A stretch of DNA of 64,000 nt, taken from positions 1-64,000 of the forward strand of contig NZ_AZGK01000006.1 of the NCBI RefSeq assembly GCF_001435315.1, read 5' to 3'. The translations under genes and the position numbers were made by a program. The DNA is from Lentilactobacillus parabuchneri DSM 5707 = NBRC 107865 (GTDB lineage Bacteria; Bacillota; Bacilli; Lactobacillales; Lactobacillaceae). The notes below the pieces were generated by a model. The model ran no database searches. It was not told the DNA's origin and saw only the letters and a program-made list of their open reading frames with translations. Of this stretch, positions 16,852 through 25,740 are shown piece by piece (position 1 is the stretch's first letter; each line of letters begins with the position of its first letter).

Positions 16852-17649
16852 ATGAATCGAGCAGCATTAAAGTTGGACGCGAAAAGTTTATTAAACGCCC
16901 ATTTCAAATTTTTCTTTTTGCTATTTTTACCGGTATTTATTCTTGAATTGGTTGGCGGCTTTATGTCGGCACCTAGAGAAGACTATTATGACGCGCAGTT
17001 AAATGCCAATATGCCGGTGTGGTCTGGCGAACAAACGCTGGGGACCATTCTGATCTACGTTGGTGCATTGGTCTCCATGGGTGTCTTCTTTGTCTGCGTC
17101 GACGCCATGCGCCAAAAATTGACTTACGACCACCCGTTCCAAAAATCAATGACCATCTTTAACAATGTTGATTATTTCTTAGGCAGCATTGTCATTTACA
17201 TCTTAGAATTCATTTTCGTGATGTTGTGGATGATTCTCCTGATCGTTCCTGGAATCATCAAAGCAATGGCCTATTCGCAATCATTTTTCATTTATCGTGA
17301 TGCCGTTGATTGCGGCGAAAAGATCAGCTACTTGGATGCAATCACCCGCAGTCGTAAACTCATGGACGGACACAAGTGGGAATACTTTGTAATGGCGTTG
17401 AGCTTCATTGGCTGGGGCCTGTTAGTGACAGTGACCTTAGGAATCGCTGCAATTTGGGTTCAACCATACATGGCACTCAGCTTTGCTAATTACTACCGTG
17501 AATTGGTTGATGAACACGAAGCAGAAGTCACACAAGAAGCCCAAACAATTAACAACACGCCAGTTATGGCTTCTGAAAATCAGCCAACCACGACTGAAGA
17601 TTCGAGTGACCAATCAGATGATCATTCAAACGATGCCCCAAAAGAATAA
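16852..17649 (+). CDS. DUF975 family integral membrane protein, second copy
   Basis: A 265-residue paralogue of the protein at 9532. It has the same ALKLDAKSLLNAHF start, VPGIIKAMAYSQ loop and ITRSRKLMDGHK motif, with five or six predicted helices. It differs by a C-terminal acidic, Thr/Ser/Gln-rich tail of about 45 residues that looks disordered. The ATG at 16852 follows GGGGGTTG; an upstream in-frame ATG at 16807 lacks such a site. Function unknown. Confidence 0.8.
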   Translation: MNRAALKLDAKSLLNAHFKFFFLLFLPVFILELVGGFMSAPREDYYDAQLNANMPVWSGEQTLGTILIYVGALVSMGVFFVCVDAMRQKLTYDHPFQKSMTIFNNVDYFLGSIVIYILEFIFVMLWMILLIVPGIIKAMAYSQSFFIYRDAVDCGEKISYLDAITRSRKLMDGHKWEYFVMALSFIGWGLLVTVTLGIAAIWVQPYMALSFANYYRELVDEHEAEVTQEAQTINNTPVMASENQPTTTEDSSDQSDDHSNDAPKE

Positions 17650-17691
17650 GAAAACGGGATCGAGATTAGTTGACCTCAGAATTTAAACAAT

Positions 17692-17734
17692 TACCGTGAT
17701 GATTCCAGGATCTGGAATGGTCACGGTATTTTGT
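17692..17734 (+). terminator. Terminator of the second DUF975 gene
   Basis: ACCGTGA-ATTCCAG pairs with CTGGAAT-TCACGGT, followed by ATTTTGTT. Confidence 0.8.
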
Positions 17735-17880
17735 TATTGGCAAAAATTTTATCAAACCAACATTTGGTTAAAAAATGTGCGGGATGCTCGCCCGTTGCAC
17801 CCCTTCCAACACCGTTTCGAACAACGCAGACAATATGGTATGATACAGTTACAAGTTTTTAACGATTGGAGATTTTCGTG

Positions 17881-18900
17881 ATGCGGGTAACCACTTTTGG
17901 TGAAATCATGCTGCGGCTGACGGTCCCAGATAATAAGAAACTCATTCAAACAGACACCTTTCAGGCAAACTATGGGGGTGCCGAAGCCAACGTTGCGGTA
18001 TCACTGGCTTTACTGGGCGATTCAGTAAATTTTGTGAGCAAGCTGCCGGAAAATGAATTAGGCAATGCAGTTATCCAAAAGCTCAAAAGTTTTGGCGTTG
18101 ACACCTCGGCAATTTCTCGTGGTGGTAATCGGTTGGGTATCTATTTTCTCCAACCAGGAATCGGGAATCGGCCCAGCAAGGTCATTTATGATCGTGGCGA
18201 AAGTTCCTTTACTGCTTCGGACGATTCAGATTATCCCTGGAAACAACTATTAAATGAAACTGATTACTTCTATATTTCCGGAATCACACCAGCACTCTCC
18301 GACAAGCTCAAAGCCACACTTCTTTCAGCGGTTGAATTTTGTCGCAATCACGCCATCAAAGTGGTTTACGATGCCAACTTTAGAGGGAAATTGTGGACGC
18401 CGGCCCGAGCACAACAGTTCAATCGGCAGATTCTCCCCTTTGTCGATATCTGCCTGGTTCATGACGAAGATCTTGAGCAGGCTTTTGGCCTTCAGGCATT
18501 TAAAAGCACAAACCATCAAGCGATTGATCAAAAGGCATCCTTTAAACAGGCCATGTCCACGCTTACTGCTCATTACCCAAATATCTCAACGGTGGCAAGC
18601 GTTCTGCGAAATAGCCACTCCGTTCAAAGCAGTCAGTGGATGGGCGTGATGTTAACCGGCGACAGCTTTTATGAAAGCCCCATCTACAACGTGGCAATTT
18701 TACCGGAAGTCGCCGGCGGTGATGCGTTCGGCGCGGCAATTGTCCATGGCATTCTCAATCATTTCAAGCCTCAATACCAACTTGATTATGCGATTGCAGC
18801 CGCTGTTTTGAAGCTGACAATCCCGGGTGATTTCAATCTTTCTTCCGATGGAGAAATTAAAGCAGCCATGATTGACGATAATCAAACCATTAGTCGATAA
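17881..18900 (+). CDS. kdgK: PfkB-family sugar kinase, 2-keto-3-deoxygluconate kinase-like
   Basis: A 339-residue ribokinase-fold kinase. The N-terminal FGEIMLRLTVPDN and YGGAEANVAVSLALLG, the DANFRGKLW motif and the C-terminal AGGDAFGAA with its catalytic Asp match 2-keto-3-deoxygluconate kinases. It would phosphorylate KDG to KDPG. The ATG at 17881 follows a GGAG site that would overlap an upstream TTG. It is convergent with uxuA. A second kinase at 43641 looks like a more typical KdgK (DTVGAGD), so this copy may act on a related keto-sugar. Confidence 0.75.
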   Translation: MRVTTFGEIMLRLTVPDNKKLIQTDTFQANYGGAEANVAVSLALLGDSVNFVSKLPENELGNAVIQKLKSFGVDTSAISRGGNRLGIYFLQPGIGNRPSKVIYDRGESSFTASDDSDYPWKQLLNETDYFYISGITPALSDKLKATLLSAVEFCRNHAIKVVYDANFRGKLWTPARAQQFNRQILPFVDICLVHDEDLEQAFGLQAFKSTNHQAIDQKASFKQAMSTLTAHYPNISTVASVLRNSHSVQSSQWMGVMLTGDSFYESPIYNVAILPEVAGGDAFGAAIVHGILNHFKPQYQLDYAIAAAVLKLTIPGDFNLSSDGEIKAAMIDDNQTISR

Positions 18901-18945
18901 AAAATGATCCAAACATCCTGGACCTGGATGCTTGGATCATTTTTG
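18901..18945. terminator. Bidirectional terminator between kdgK and uxuA
   Basis: AAAAATGATCCAA-CATCC pairs with GGATG-TTGGATCATTTTT, between convergent genes. Confidence 0.88.
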
Positions 18946-18992
18946 TTTTACGCCGGAAGCTGTTTTTCTGCGCCCAGTTCAGCTAGGCGGCA

Positions 18993-20072
18993 TCATTTTT
19001 TGTTGTCCTTATTAATTGCCTCCCAAAGCCCATTGAGATAAGTCACACCCAAAGCCCGGTCGTATAGACCGTAACCGGGGCGACCATTTTCACCCCAAAT
19101 GTTTCGGCCGTGATCTGGCCGGATATAGCCATCATAGTGATTATCAGCAAGTGCCTTCATAATCTCATACATATCAAGCGAACCCTCGGTCGACAAATGA
19201 GCCGACTCGTGAAATGCGGTCTTGTCCGCATTCATGAACCGGATATTTCGGGCATGGATAAACGGTGCCCGGTCTTTTTGAACAAATTCACGAATAATTG
19301 CCGGCACATCGTTAGCAGGATTCTCCCCCAAGCTGCCGGTACAAATCGTAAACCCATTGTAGCGTGATTCGTAGAGCTGCTCGATTTTCAGCATGTCGTC
19401 TCGGCTCTTATAAATCCGTGGCAAGCCAAACAACGGAAATGGTGGGTCATCGGGATGCATGGCCATTCTGACATCATATTTTTCACAGGTCGGCATAATG
19501 GCATCAAGGAAATATTTTAAATTAGCCAACAGCTTTTCGGCGTCAACGTTTCGGTACTCGTCAAACAAGTGTTGAATGCGTGCCAAACGATCCGGCTCCC
19601 AGCCCGGCATCTCAAAGCCCTTGGAACCATTCAGAATGCTTTGAATCATTTCGTTAGGATCATCGGGCAACTGATTCGGTTCATAAGCCATCGCATTGGT
19701 GCCATCCGGGAGTTGGTAGTGCAAATTGGTCCGCAGCCAATCAAAAACGGGCATAAAGTTGTAACAAATAACCTTTATGCCATATTCGGACAAGTTCTGA
19801 ATGGTCTGTTTATAATTTTCGATATACTGATCGCGAGTGGGTAGGCCAATCTTGATATCATCATGAATATTAACCGATTCAATAACCTCAAATCCCAAGC
19901 CACTTGCTTGAACCTGCTGTTTTAACTGGGAAATTTTTGATTTTGGCCAAACGTCCCCCACGGCAACATCGTATAATGCGGTAACGGCCTGTGAAACCCC
20001 AGGAATCTGCTTAATTTCCGATAAATGAACCGGATCGTCTTCCTCGCCAAACCACCTAAAGCCCATCTTCAT
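18993..20072 (-). CDS. uxuA: Mannonate dehydratase, copy 1
   Basis: A 359-residue enzyme that dehydrates D-mannonate to 2-keto-3-deoxygluconate in glucuronate breakdown. Conserved features are MGFRWFGE at the N-terminus, MAMHPDDPPFPLFGLPRI, TGSLGE, HARNIRF, HESAH and RPDHGR near the end, which together hold the metal-binding His, Cys and Asp residues. The start is the ATG at 20072 behind GAGGGG; the longer frame adds residues absent from copy 2. It is divergent from a GntR gene. Copy 2 (45573) is similar across its whole length. Confidence 0.93.
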   Translation of the reverse strand: MKMGFRWFGEEDDPVHLSEIKQIPGVSQAVTALYDVAVGDVWPKSKISQLKQQVQASGLGFEVIESVNIHDDIKIGLPTRDQYIENYKQTIQNLSEYGIKVICYNFMPVFDWLRTNLHYQLPDGTNAMAYEPNQLPDDPNEMIQSILNGSKGFEMPGWEPDRLARIQHLFDEYRNVDAEKLLANLKYFLDAIMPTCEKYDVRMAMHPDDPPFPLFGLPRIYKSRDDMLKIEQLYESRYNGFTICTGSLGENPANDVPAIIREFVQKDRAPFIHARNIRFMNADKTAFHESAHLSTEGSLDMYEIMKALADNHYDGYIRPDHGRNIWGENGRPGYGLYDRALGVTYLNGLWEAINKDNKK

Positions 20073-20168
20073 GGCATTTCGTCCCCTCATGTTTCTCAAA
20101 TTCCACATTAATACATCATTTTTGGAACAAACCGTCAAAACCAGTCGTTCACGGTTTTACTAAGTTTT

Positions 20169-20207
20169 ATGTTCTTGGAAATGATTAATATGGTAACATG
20201 TTCTTGG
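20169..20207. promoter_or_regulatory. Direct repeats in the uxuA/gntR intergenic region (copy 1)
   Basis: ATGTTCTTGG occurs at 20169-20178 and 20198-20207, 29 bp apart and so on nearly the same DNA face. It sits between the divergent uxuA and gntR genes and is a candidate operator for the adjacent GntR protein. Confidence 0.45.
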
Positions 20208-20242
20208 TATTTGTATTTTAAAATAAAGAAAGATGAGATGAC

Positions 20243-20908
20243 ATGGAAAGTTTACAGGACAAGGCTTATAACGCAATCTATTCAAAAATAATGAACTTGG
20301 ACCTCTATCCAGGCCAACAGGTTTCTGATAAGCAGTTTGAAGAAGAAATCGGTGTGAGCAGAACGCCCGTCCGCGAAGCCATGTTACGGCTGCGGCGGGA
20401 TGATATGTTGTATTCACTGCCTCAAAGCGGCACTTATGTCACTCGGATTGACTTAAAAAAATCGTTGGATGCCCGCTATGCCAGACAATTGTTGGAGTCA
20501 AACATTGCCGGATCGATTGGTGACCAATTAACCGACGACCAAATTCAGACGCTTTCTGACATTACATCCAAACAAACAACCGCCTCGAGCCGAGACCAGA
20601 TTCAACGTTTCTTCCAAATGGATAACGCCTTTCATGAACAGATTTATCGGTTTGCGGACAAGGGCAACATTTGGAACTGGCTGTTAACCTTTAGTACTGA
20701 TCTTAACCGTTACCGTTTATTACGGGTATACGATGCTAATTTACCAATGGATCGCCTGACGGATGAACATAAGGCCATTATTGCGGCCTTTGCGGCCCAC
20801 AATGCCGATAAAGTCAGACAATTGGTATATAGCCATTTAAACTTAATGCTGAGCGAACAACAGTCCGTTTTGGATAAGTTTCCAAATTATTTCACGAATA
20901 TTAAGTAG
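20243..20908 (+). CDS. GntR-family regulator (FCD domain), copy 1
   Basis: A 221-residue repressor-type regulator. The winged helix (residues 1-70) contains GVSRTPVREAMLRL. The FCD effector domain has the metal- and ligand-site residues in MDNAFHEQIY, DEHKAIIAA and YSHLNLM. Position and similarity to UxuR/ExuR-type regulators suggest it senses a hexuronate intermediate and controls uxuA. Its paralogue at 46865 shares QSGTYVT, NRYRLLR/DRYRFLR and HLNLMLSE. Confidence 0.85.
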   Translation: MESLQDKAYNAIYSKIMNLDLYPGQQVSDKQFEEEIGVSRTPVREAMLRLRRDDMLYSLPQSGTYVTRIDLKKSLDARYARQLLESNIAGSIGDQLTDDQIQTLSDITSKQTTASSRDQIQRFFQMDNAFHEQIYRFADKGNIWNWLLTFSTDLNRYRLLRVYDANLPMDRLTDEHKAIIAAFAAHNADKVRQLVYSHLNLMLSEQQSVLDKFPNYFTNIK

Positions 20909-21017
20909 CCTCCACAGCGTTACTCCGATGGCACAATTCTTTTACAGTTCTGTTAAAAGGGCGTGTGAGCAGACGTTGAATGTTACACTTTTAACGTAAT
21001 GAGGAGGAGATTCGTAT

Positions 21018-22208
21018 ATGAAACTTAATCAATTTTTGCGTACGGCACTCGTTGCCTGCGCGGCAGTCTTTACAATTGGAGTGAGCTTGTCGACACAAGC
21101 ACCAACGGTTAGTGCCAGTTCAGCGACATACAAAACGGTTGCCACGACTAGCATTAAAAAAGCTCCCTACCACAAAAAGTCATCTGCCGGGGCGATTTAC
21201 AATGCGTCACACACCAAGAAAGTCGCTAATCTAAAGACGTATCCCTACACAACCTGGTACGCAACTGCTAAAGTAACCCTGAAGCATGGAAGCTCCAAGG
21301 CCCTGTATTATAAGGTTAAGAATGCTTCAGGCAGCGTTTCCGGAATTGTTTGGAACAAGTACGTCACGCCCGGTAAATCACCATTTGGCTTAAAGTATGC
21401 CAAGTCAGCGGTTGCCCTTGACGTTAACACGAATAACAACGTTTGGACTAAGAATCCAAATACGGCTCGCCCGATCGCATCATTATCAAAATTAATGACG
21501 TTGTATCTGGTTCGCCAAAAGATTGCCCAGGGCAAAGGCACTTGGTCAAGCAAGGTCAATACCAGCAATGCCGGTCTGAAGCGATTGGGTAAATCGAACG
21601 TTTTTGGCGGTTTCAAATTTAACCACAACAGCTATACGGTCCGTCAATTATACTTAGCCGGTCTGATTGAGTCATCAAACAACGCGGCAATTGCGCTTGG
21701 CCAATGGGTTGCCGGTGGGTCGACACCTGCCTACAACAAAAAATTCATTGGGATGATGAATAATCAAGCCAGTGAATGGCATTTAAAGCATTCATCATTT
21801 GTCTCCGCATCCGGAATGGAACAAAATAGTTTGCAGCCTTATGGTTATAGCATTGGTGCTTCCAAGAATGCCAATTATGTTTCAGCCAGTGACATCGCAC
21901 AGATTTCGCGTCACTTCATCGTAGACTATAACGATATTTTGACTGATGCCTCTGTTAAATCAATGAAGGTTGACGGCCAGACGCTTCACAATTACAACAA
22001 CTTGTTACCTGGTCGAAAGTACTATCAAAAATCGCTCAAGGTTGATGGCTTGAAGACGGGTTACACTGACCCTGCAGGCTATTGCTTCGTTGGAACCGGT
22101 CGAAAATCCGGTCATGATCGCATCGTTACCGTTGTTTTGCATGATGAAAATGAATTTACAGAAACTCGTTCATTAATGAATTATGTTTATAACCAGAATT
22201 TAGCTTAA
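21018..22208 (+). CDS. dacA: D-alanyl-D-alanine carboxypeptidase (S11, PBP5 type)
   Basis: A 396-residue secreted serine peptidase that trims the terminal D-Ala of peptidoglycan. After the signal peptide (cleavage near VSAS) comes a Lys-rich region of about 100 residues resembling the SH3/SLAP-like wall-binding repeats of lactobacilli. The catalytic domain follows, with SLSK (about 156), SSNNAA (SxN) and LKTGYTD (KTG). The C-terminal beta domain of classical PBP5 is missing. GAGGAGGAG precedes the ATG. It is monocistronic. Confidence 0.9.
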   Translation: MKLNQFLRTALVACAAVFTIGVSLSTQAPTVSASSATYKTVATTSIKKAPYHKKSSAGAIYNASHTKKVANLKTYPYTTWYATAKVTLKHGSSKALYYKVKNASGSVSGIVWNKYVTPGKSPFGLKYAKSAVALDVNTNNNVWTKNPNTARPIASLSKLMTLYLVRQKIAQGKGTWSSKVNTSNAGLKRLGKSNVFGGFKFNHNSYTVRQLYLAGLIESSNNAAIALGQWVAGGSTPAYNKKFIGMMNNQASEWHLKHSSFVSASGMEQNSLQPYGYSIGASKNANYVSASDIAQISRHFIVDYNDILTDASVKSMKVDGQTLHNYNNLLPGRKYYQKSLKVDGLKTGYTDPAGYCFVGTGRKSGHDRIVTVVLHDENEFTETRSLMNYVYNQNLA

Positions 22209-22230
22209 CAATTCCACTTATTGATCAACA

Positions 22231-22273
22231 AAAGCCGGAAGAAAAGTGCAAAAACTTTTCTTCCGGTTTTTTG
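22231..22273 (+). terminator. dacA terminator
   Basis: AAGCCGGAAGAAAAGT pairs with ACTTTTCTTCCGGTT, followed by a T run. Confidence 0.88.
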
Positions 22274-22451
22274 TCTTTTCTATTAGCCGGCCAAAGTTGG
22301 AAATTATTTGTCAGTCATTAAAACAGATCCCCGAAAGAATTCCGATACACCTGTACTGTCAGGATTGACTTCTCACATAAAAAATCATATTCTTAAATAT
22401 GTTGGTTTCATTATACAAGATGTTGAATTTACGGGGAGAATTTACATAATC

Positions 22452-22712
22452 ATGGAAAACGAAAGTAATTATGACTTATATCTACGGCTAACCCCAACAA
22501 GTTGGGCAACCGGCCTACTCGCGGCTGCGGCTCGCAACGAATTGACCAGACGGGCTGCTCACGGTGATGGCGAGGCCAAAATGCTATTGGAGATCCACAG
22601 ACTAGAGCCTGCCAAGAAGCAGATTCATGGTCGGGTGATGAACCGAACAAACTTGTCACATCAAAAAGCAGGTCACAAGTTCATTTATACACTGCATTTT
22701 AGACTTGACTAG
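22452..22712 (+). CDS. Hypothetical small protein
   Basis: An 86-residue basic protein starting MENESNYDLY with a long helical segment (TGLLAAAARNELTRRAAHGDGEAKMLLEIHRL). No family recognised. The only ribosome-like site (GGGGAG) is about 15 bases from this ATG, which is far, so the start and the gene itself are uncertain. The open frame upstream to 22308 has no ribosome site. Confidence 0.45.
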   Translation: MENESNYDLYLRLTPTSWATGLLAAAARNELTRRAAHGDGEAKMLLEIHRLEPAKKQIHGRVMNRTNLSHQKAGHKFIYTLHFRLD

Positions 22713-22829
22713 TATCAGATAAATGAGGCATTGGAAACGGCTTAACGGATTGGTTGCTGAGTTCTAATGCCTTTTTTGGTGGGATCTTGCGGCAATCTGT
22801 CGGCATTTAGTTTCCATGACATCAAACCA

Positions 22830-22874
22830 AAAGCACCAACGATCCGACAAAGTGATGATCGTTGGTGCTTTTTA
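22830..22874 (+). terminator. Strong hairpin terminator
   Basis: AAAGCACCAACGATC pairs with GATCGTTGGTGCTTT, then TTTAATAATG. It lies about 120 bp after the 22452 frame. Confidence 0.75.
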
Positions 22875-22906
22875 ATAATGATTACATTTAAATTCCATCT
22901 TAGATT

Positions 22907-23014
22907 GGAAAATGCTACCAAGCTTGCTCCGACGGCCGCAAACGCAGTGCAGCGCCTAGTCCTGTGGACGACGGCCATGAAATGCCAAGTAGCTAACCGG
23001 CTTGTTACGCACTC
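22907..23014 (-). repeat. 3'-UTR repeat element, copy E2
   Basis: Read on the minus strand it starts GAGTGCG and ends near GGAGCAAGC...GCATTTTCC. Its bases 22925-22973 are a 49-bp direct repeat of 23077-23125, with one mismatch. The internal GGCATTTCATGG segment recurs in copy E4 (37691-37776). Confidence 0.6.
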
Positions 23015-23065
23015 CCGAGAACCTCAATCTTAGATGTAGATTAGGTTAATGCTCTGCCGTTACTT

Positions 23066-23228
23066 GGAGAAAACGTGCTCCGACGGCCGCAAACGCAGTG
23101 CAACGCCTAGTCCTGTGGACGACGCAACTGACGCTGACTTCTAAGCCAGCTTTAATCGAAGCCCCAAACCCAGGGACTTCAATCAAAGCTGGCTTAGAAA
23201 CCGCGTCACCCGTTGCTCGTCGCACTCT
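23066..23228 (-). repeat. 3'-UTR repeat element, copy E1, with long inverted repeat
   Basis: It begins directly after the SDR stop codon (TAG then AGAGTGCG) and ends with GGAGCACGTTTTCTCC on the minus strand. Inside, 23130-23209 forms a long imperfect hairpin. Its core TTCTAAGCCAGCTTT/AAAGCTGGCTTAGAA is a perfect 15-bp pair, and the outer arms are TGACGC/GCGTCA. Confidence 0.65.
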
Positions 23229-23963
23229 CTACATTGCCGTCATTCCGCCATCTATCACGAACTCTGATCCCGTTGAGTAGCTTGAATCATCTGATGCCAG
23301 GAAGAGAACCTTCTTCGAGACCTCTTCCGGTTCCGCAACTCTTTGTAGTGGGATCGATTTAGCGAATTGTTTAATCACTTCTTCGCTGTCTCCTTGGTGA
23401 ATCATTGGTGTTGAAATGACACCTGGATGCACGGAGTTAACCCGAATATGGGATCCAGCCAACTGCAGCGCAGCCGCCTTTGTCATCCCACGAACCGCAA
23501 ACTTCGTGTCCGTGTAGCCAATCGCACCACCTACCAAACCGTTCATTGATGAAATATTAACAATACTGCCGCTGCCGTTTTTCTTCATTGCTTCAGCCGC
23601 ATACTTCATCCCCAAGAAGACCGAAAGTTGATTAATCTTGAAGATCTTCATGTAATCATCAGTGGTGATGTCAGCCAGCGATTTGTTAAAACTAATCCCT
23701 GCATTATTCACCAAAATGTCCAGCTTACCAAATTTGTCAACTGTTTCAGCGATCACTTTTTTCCAATCATCTTCACTGGAAACATCTTGCTTAATAAAAA
23801 TCACGTTATCGCCTAAATCATCGGCCAACGCATTTCCCTTTTCAGCATTAATATCAGTAATGGCCACCTTAGCGCCCTCTTCAACGAAGAGTTTGGCGTG
23901 ACTGGCACCCATTCCTTGTGATGCACCTGTAATAATGGCAACTTTATTATCTAACTTTCCCAT
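23229..23963 (-). CDS. Short-chain dehydrogenase/reductase
   Basis: A 244-residue classical SDR. The cofactor motif TGASQGMG is near residue 13, NNAG at about 87, and the catalytic Ser and YTDTK follow NISSMNG. The acidic residue after beta-2 (TDIN) suggests NAD rather than NADP. It resembles R-specific alcohol dehydrogenases and 3-ketoacyl reductases; the substrate cannot be named. AGGAGGTATC precedes the ATG. A cre-like box (23980-23993) lies just upstream. A repeat element begins at its stop codon. Confidence 0.85.
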   Translation of the reverse strand: MGKLDNKVAIITGASQGMGASHAKLFVEEGAKVAITDINAEKGNALADDLGDNVIFIKQDVSSEDDWKKVIAETVDKFGKLDILVNNAGISFNKSLADITTDDYMKIFKINQLSVFLGMKYAAEAMKKNGSGSIVNISSMNGLVGGAIGYTDTKFAVRGMTKAAALQLAGSHIRVNSVHPGVISTPMIHQGDSEEVIKQFAKSIPLQRVAEPEEVSKKVLFLASDDSSYSTGSEFVIDGGMTAM

Positions 23964-23979
23964 AAGTGATACCTCCTAT

Positions 23980-23993
23980 TGAAAACGGTTACT
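23980..23993. promoter_or_regulatory. cre-like box
   Basis: TGAAAACGGTTACT matches the CcpA site consensus at most positions. It lies directly upstream of the SDR ribosome site. Confidence 0.45.
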
Positions 23994-24048
23994 TACATCT
24001 ACGCTTATAGTATAACTGATCCATTCTAAATAACTAAACATTATGATT

Positions 24049-25020
24049 TTAAAATTTTAGGAGAATCTTTTTCTTTTTTGCGTTTTCTTCAAGCTTCTGG
24101 TGGGCCCAGGCTGCTTGTGTATACGACTTCTCCAAAACGTCGTCTTCTAAGAGGTACCCGTCAGCCATCATCCGATTAATAAATTTCCCGGCTTCTTGAA
24201 TTTGATCTAGCGAAGCGTTACTAATCACAAAACCATGAATAGTCTTTGATTGTGTGTAAAATTTACGAACGTTAAAGGTCGCCTTTTCGAGTTTGGGGGC
24301 AGTGATTAGACAAACCTGGCCTCCCAGTTTAAGCGCCCGGAGATTATCTGCCAGCGACACCTTTCCCGAGGTGTCAACCGCGTAATCGACCTGGCTGATA
24401 GTGGACTTTTCCAGCTGCTTGGACAGTGACTTGGTGTAGTCGAGACAGTCATCGCTACCCAATCGATCCAAGAGGTCAAAATCTTTTCGTTGAGAGGTTG
24501 TGACAACCTTCAATCCCAGAATATGGGCCATTTGGACAAACTTCGTCCCAACGTGGCCAGCTGCGCCTTCGATCAAAATCGCTGATCCTGATTGGACCTT
24601 AAAAATATTTTTGAGAACAATAGCCGCTGTCGCTGACGAGTGAATAGATGCGACCAGTTGAATGGGGTCAACGTTTTCGGGAACGTGAAACAAACGGTCT
24701 GCCGGAATCGCCGCAAATTCGCTGGTGACTCCCTGCCGTCCCTGGTAACCCATACTGTTGGTCCAAACCCAGTTTCCCTCAGAAAAGCCCGTCACATTGG
24801 CACCAGTTTCAACCACTTCACCAACGGCATCCCTGCCGATGACAAACGGAAAACTGGTGTCTGTTTCAAACGATCCTGAACGAACAAATGTATCCACATG
24901 ATTAACCGAGACTGCGTTCACTTTTATCAAAACCTCATCTTCTGCAATCTGTGGTTTTGGTAGATCGCCAATAATAATATCCTTGGCACTTCCGTTTTGC
25001 GTAATATATGCTGCTTTCAT
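24049..25020 (-). CDS. Zinc-independent MDR oxidoreductase (quinone reductase-like)
   Basis: A 323-residue medium-chain dehydrogenase/reductase. The N-terminal GroES-like domain (VNAVSVNHVDTFVRSG, FVIGRDAVGEV) lacks the zinc ligands. The cofactor domain has GAAGHVGTKFVQMA. It is probably an NADPH-dependent quinone or enone reductase. GGAGGAAGG precedes the ATG. It is 85 bp upstream of the SDR gene on the same strand and may be cotranscribed. Confidence 0.82.
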   Translation of the reverse strand: MKAAYITQNGSAKDIIIGDLPKPQIAEDEVLIKVNAVSVNHVDTFVRSGSFETDTSFPFVIGRDAVGEVVETGANVTGFSEGNWVWTNSMGYQGRQGVTSEFAAIPADRLFHVPENVDPIQLVASIHSSATAAIVLKNIFKVQSGSAILIEGAAGHVGTKFVQMAHILGLKVVTTSQRKDFDLLDRLGSDDCLDYTKSLSKQLEKSTISQVDYAVDTSGKVSLADNLRALKLGGQVCLITAPKLEKATFNVRKFYTQSKTIHGFVISNASLDQIQEAGKFINRMMADGYLLEDDVLEKSYTQAAWAHQKLEENAKKKKILLKF

Positions 25021-25140
25021 AATCCTTCCTCCATTCCAGAGCTACCAGTACTTACAATTTAATTATAAGTCCATATCAATGCCAAGATAAGCATAGTGAC
25101 GTTTGAATTCCCTTTTGTCCAGCCCGCTTTCCCGCAAATA

Positions 25141-25174
25141 AAAAGCACACCCCAGAAGCTATCTGGTTGTGTGC
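25141..25174 (-). terminator. Terminator of the 25264 gene
   Basis: GCACACAACCAGA pairs with TCTGGGGTGTGC, then TTTTTATTT on the minus strand. Confidence 0.75.
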
Positions 25175-25263
25175 CATTAAAAGTAAGTCGTTCGCGCTCC
25201 CCGCAGTCAAAAGCTTGTATATTCCCGCATTGATGCATGCGGCCATATACAAACTCCCGAATG

Positions 25264-25506
25264 CTAGTGTTTGGACAGCCACTGAATTTTGAACCGCTGC
25301 TCACCGTCAATTGAATGAACGTTTTCAACATCCCCGTCAATCGGTGCATGCGTCATCAAAAAGTTGGGGTGTAAGTGCGCCGTAAAAGAAAATTTGTAAG
25401 CAAGGCCGCCCTTTTCCTTCATTGCAGTCATCACACCATAGGTCCCATCTGACAGCTTAACGATCTGTTCCTTTTTTTTTGAAGGGTCAATATAAATTGT
25501 TGTCAT
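25264..25506 (-). CDS. Hypothetical small protein
   Basis: An 80-residue cytoplasmic protein beginning MTTIYIDPSKKK, with no membrane segment or recognised domain. The ATG at 25506 is preferred because a GGAGGTGTGG site lies just upstream and would overlap the alternative GTG. It has its own terminator and so is a likely monocistronic real gene. Confidence 0.65.
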   Translation of the reverse strand: MTTIYIDPSKKKEQIVKLSDGTYGVMTAMKEKGGLAYKFSFTAHLHPNFLMTHAPIDGDVENVHSIDGEQRFKIQWLSKH

Positions 25507-25740
25507 TTTCCACACCTCCAGTTCTATTATAGCAGTGGTTAAGGCATTCGAAAGAAGTCAAAATAATTTTTTTGGGCCTCAAACACTTTTTGAATCGATT
25601 AGACTTGACTTGAAGTGCGCTTCAACGTTTATAGTGGATATAGTCGTTGCCAGACAACTGGTAATGACTTGCAAAAAGCGCGTATACTGAAAATAAATTA
25701 CTTCCAAAACGATCATTAACCAACTCACAAAGGAGTCACA

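Noticed and set aside
22308-22451. N-terminal extension of the small gene at 22452
   Set aside because: No ribosome site, and it crosses the probable promoter (TTATACAAG near 22413).
22925-23125. Two 49-bp repeats as a CRISPR array
   Set aside because: Only two copies, spaced by about 100 bp and carrying hairpin DNA between; no cas genes. They fit the 3'-UTR repeat family instead.
23229-23963. SDR gene as fructuronate reductase (uxuB)
   Set aside because: Shorter than the SDR-type UxuB, closer to R-alcohol dehydrogenases, and not near uxuA.
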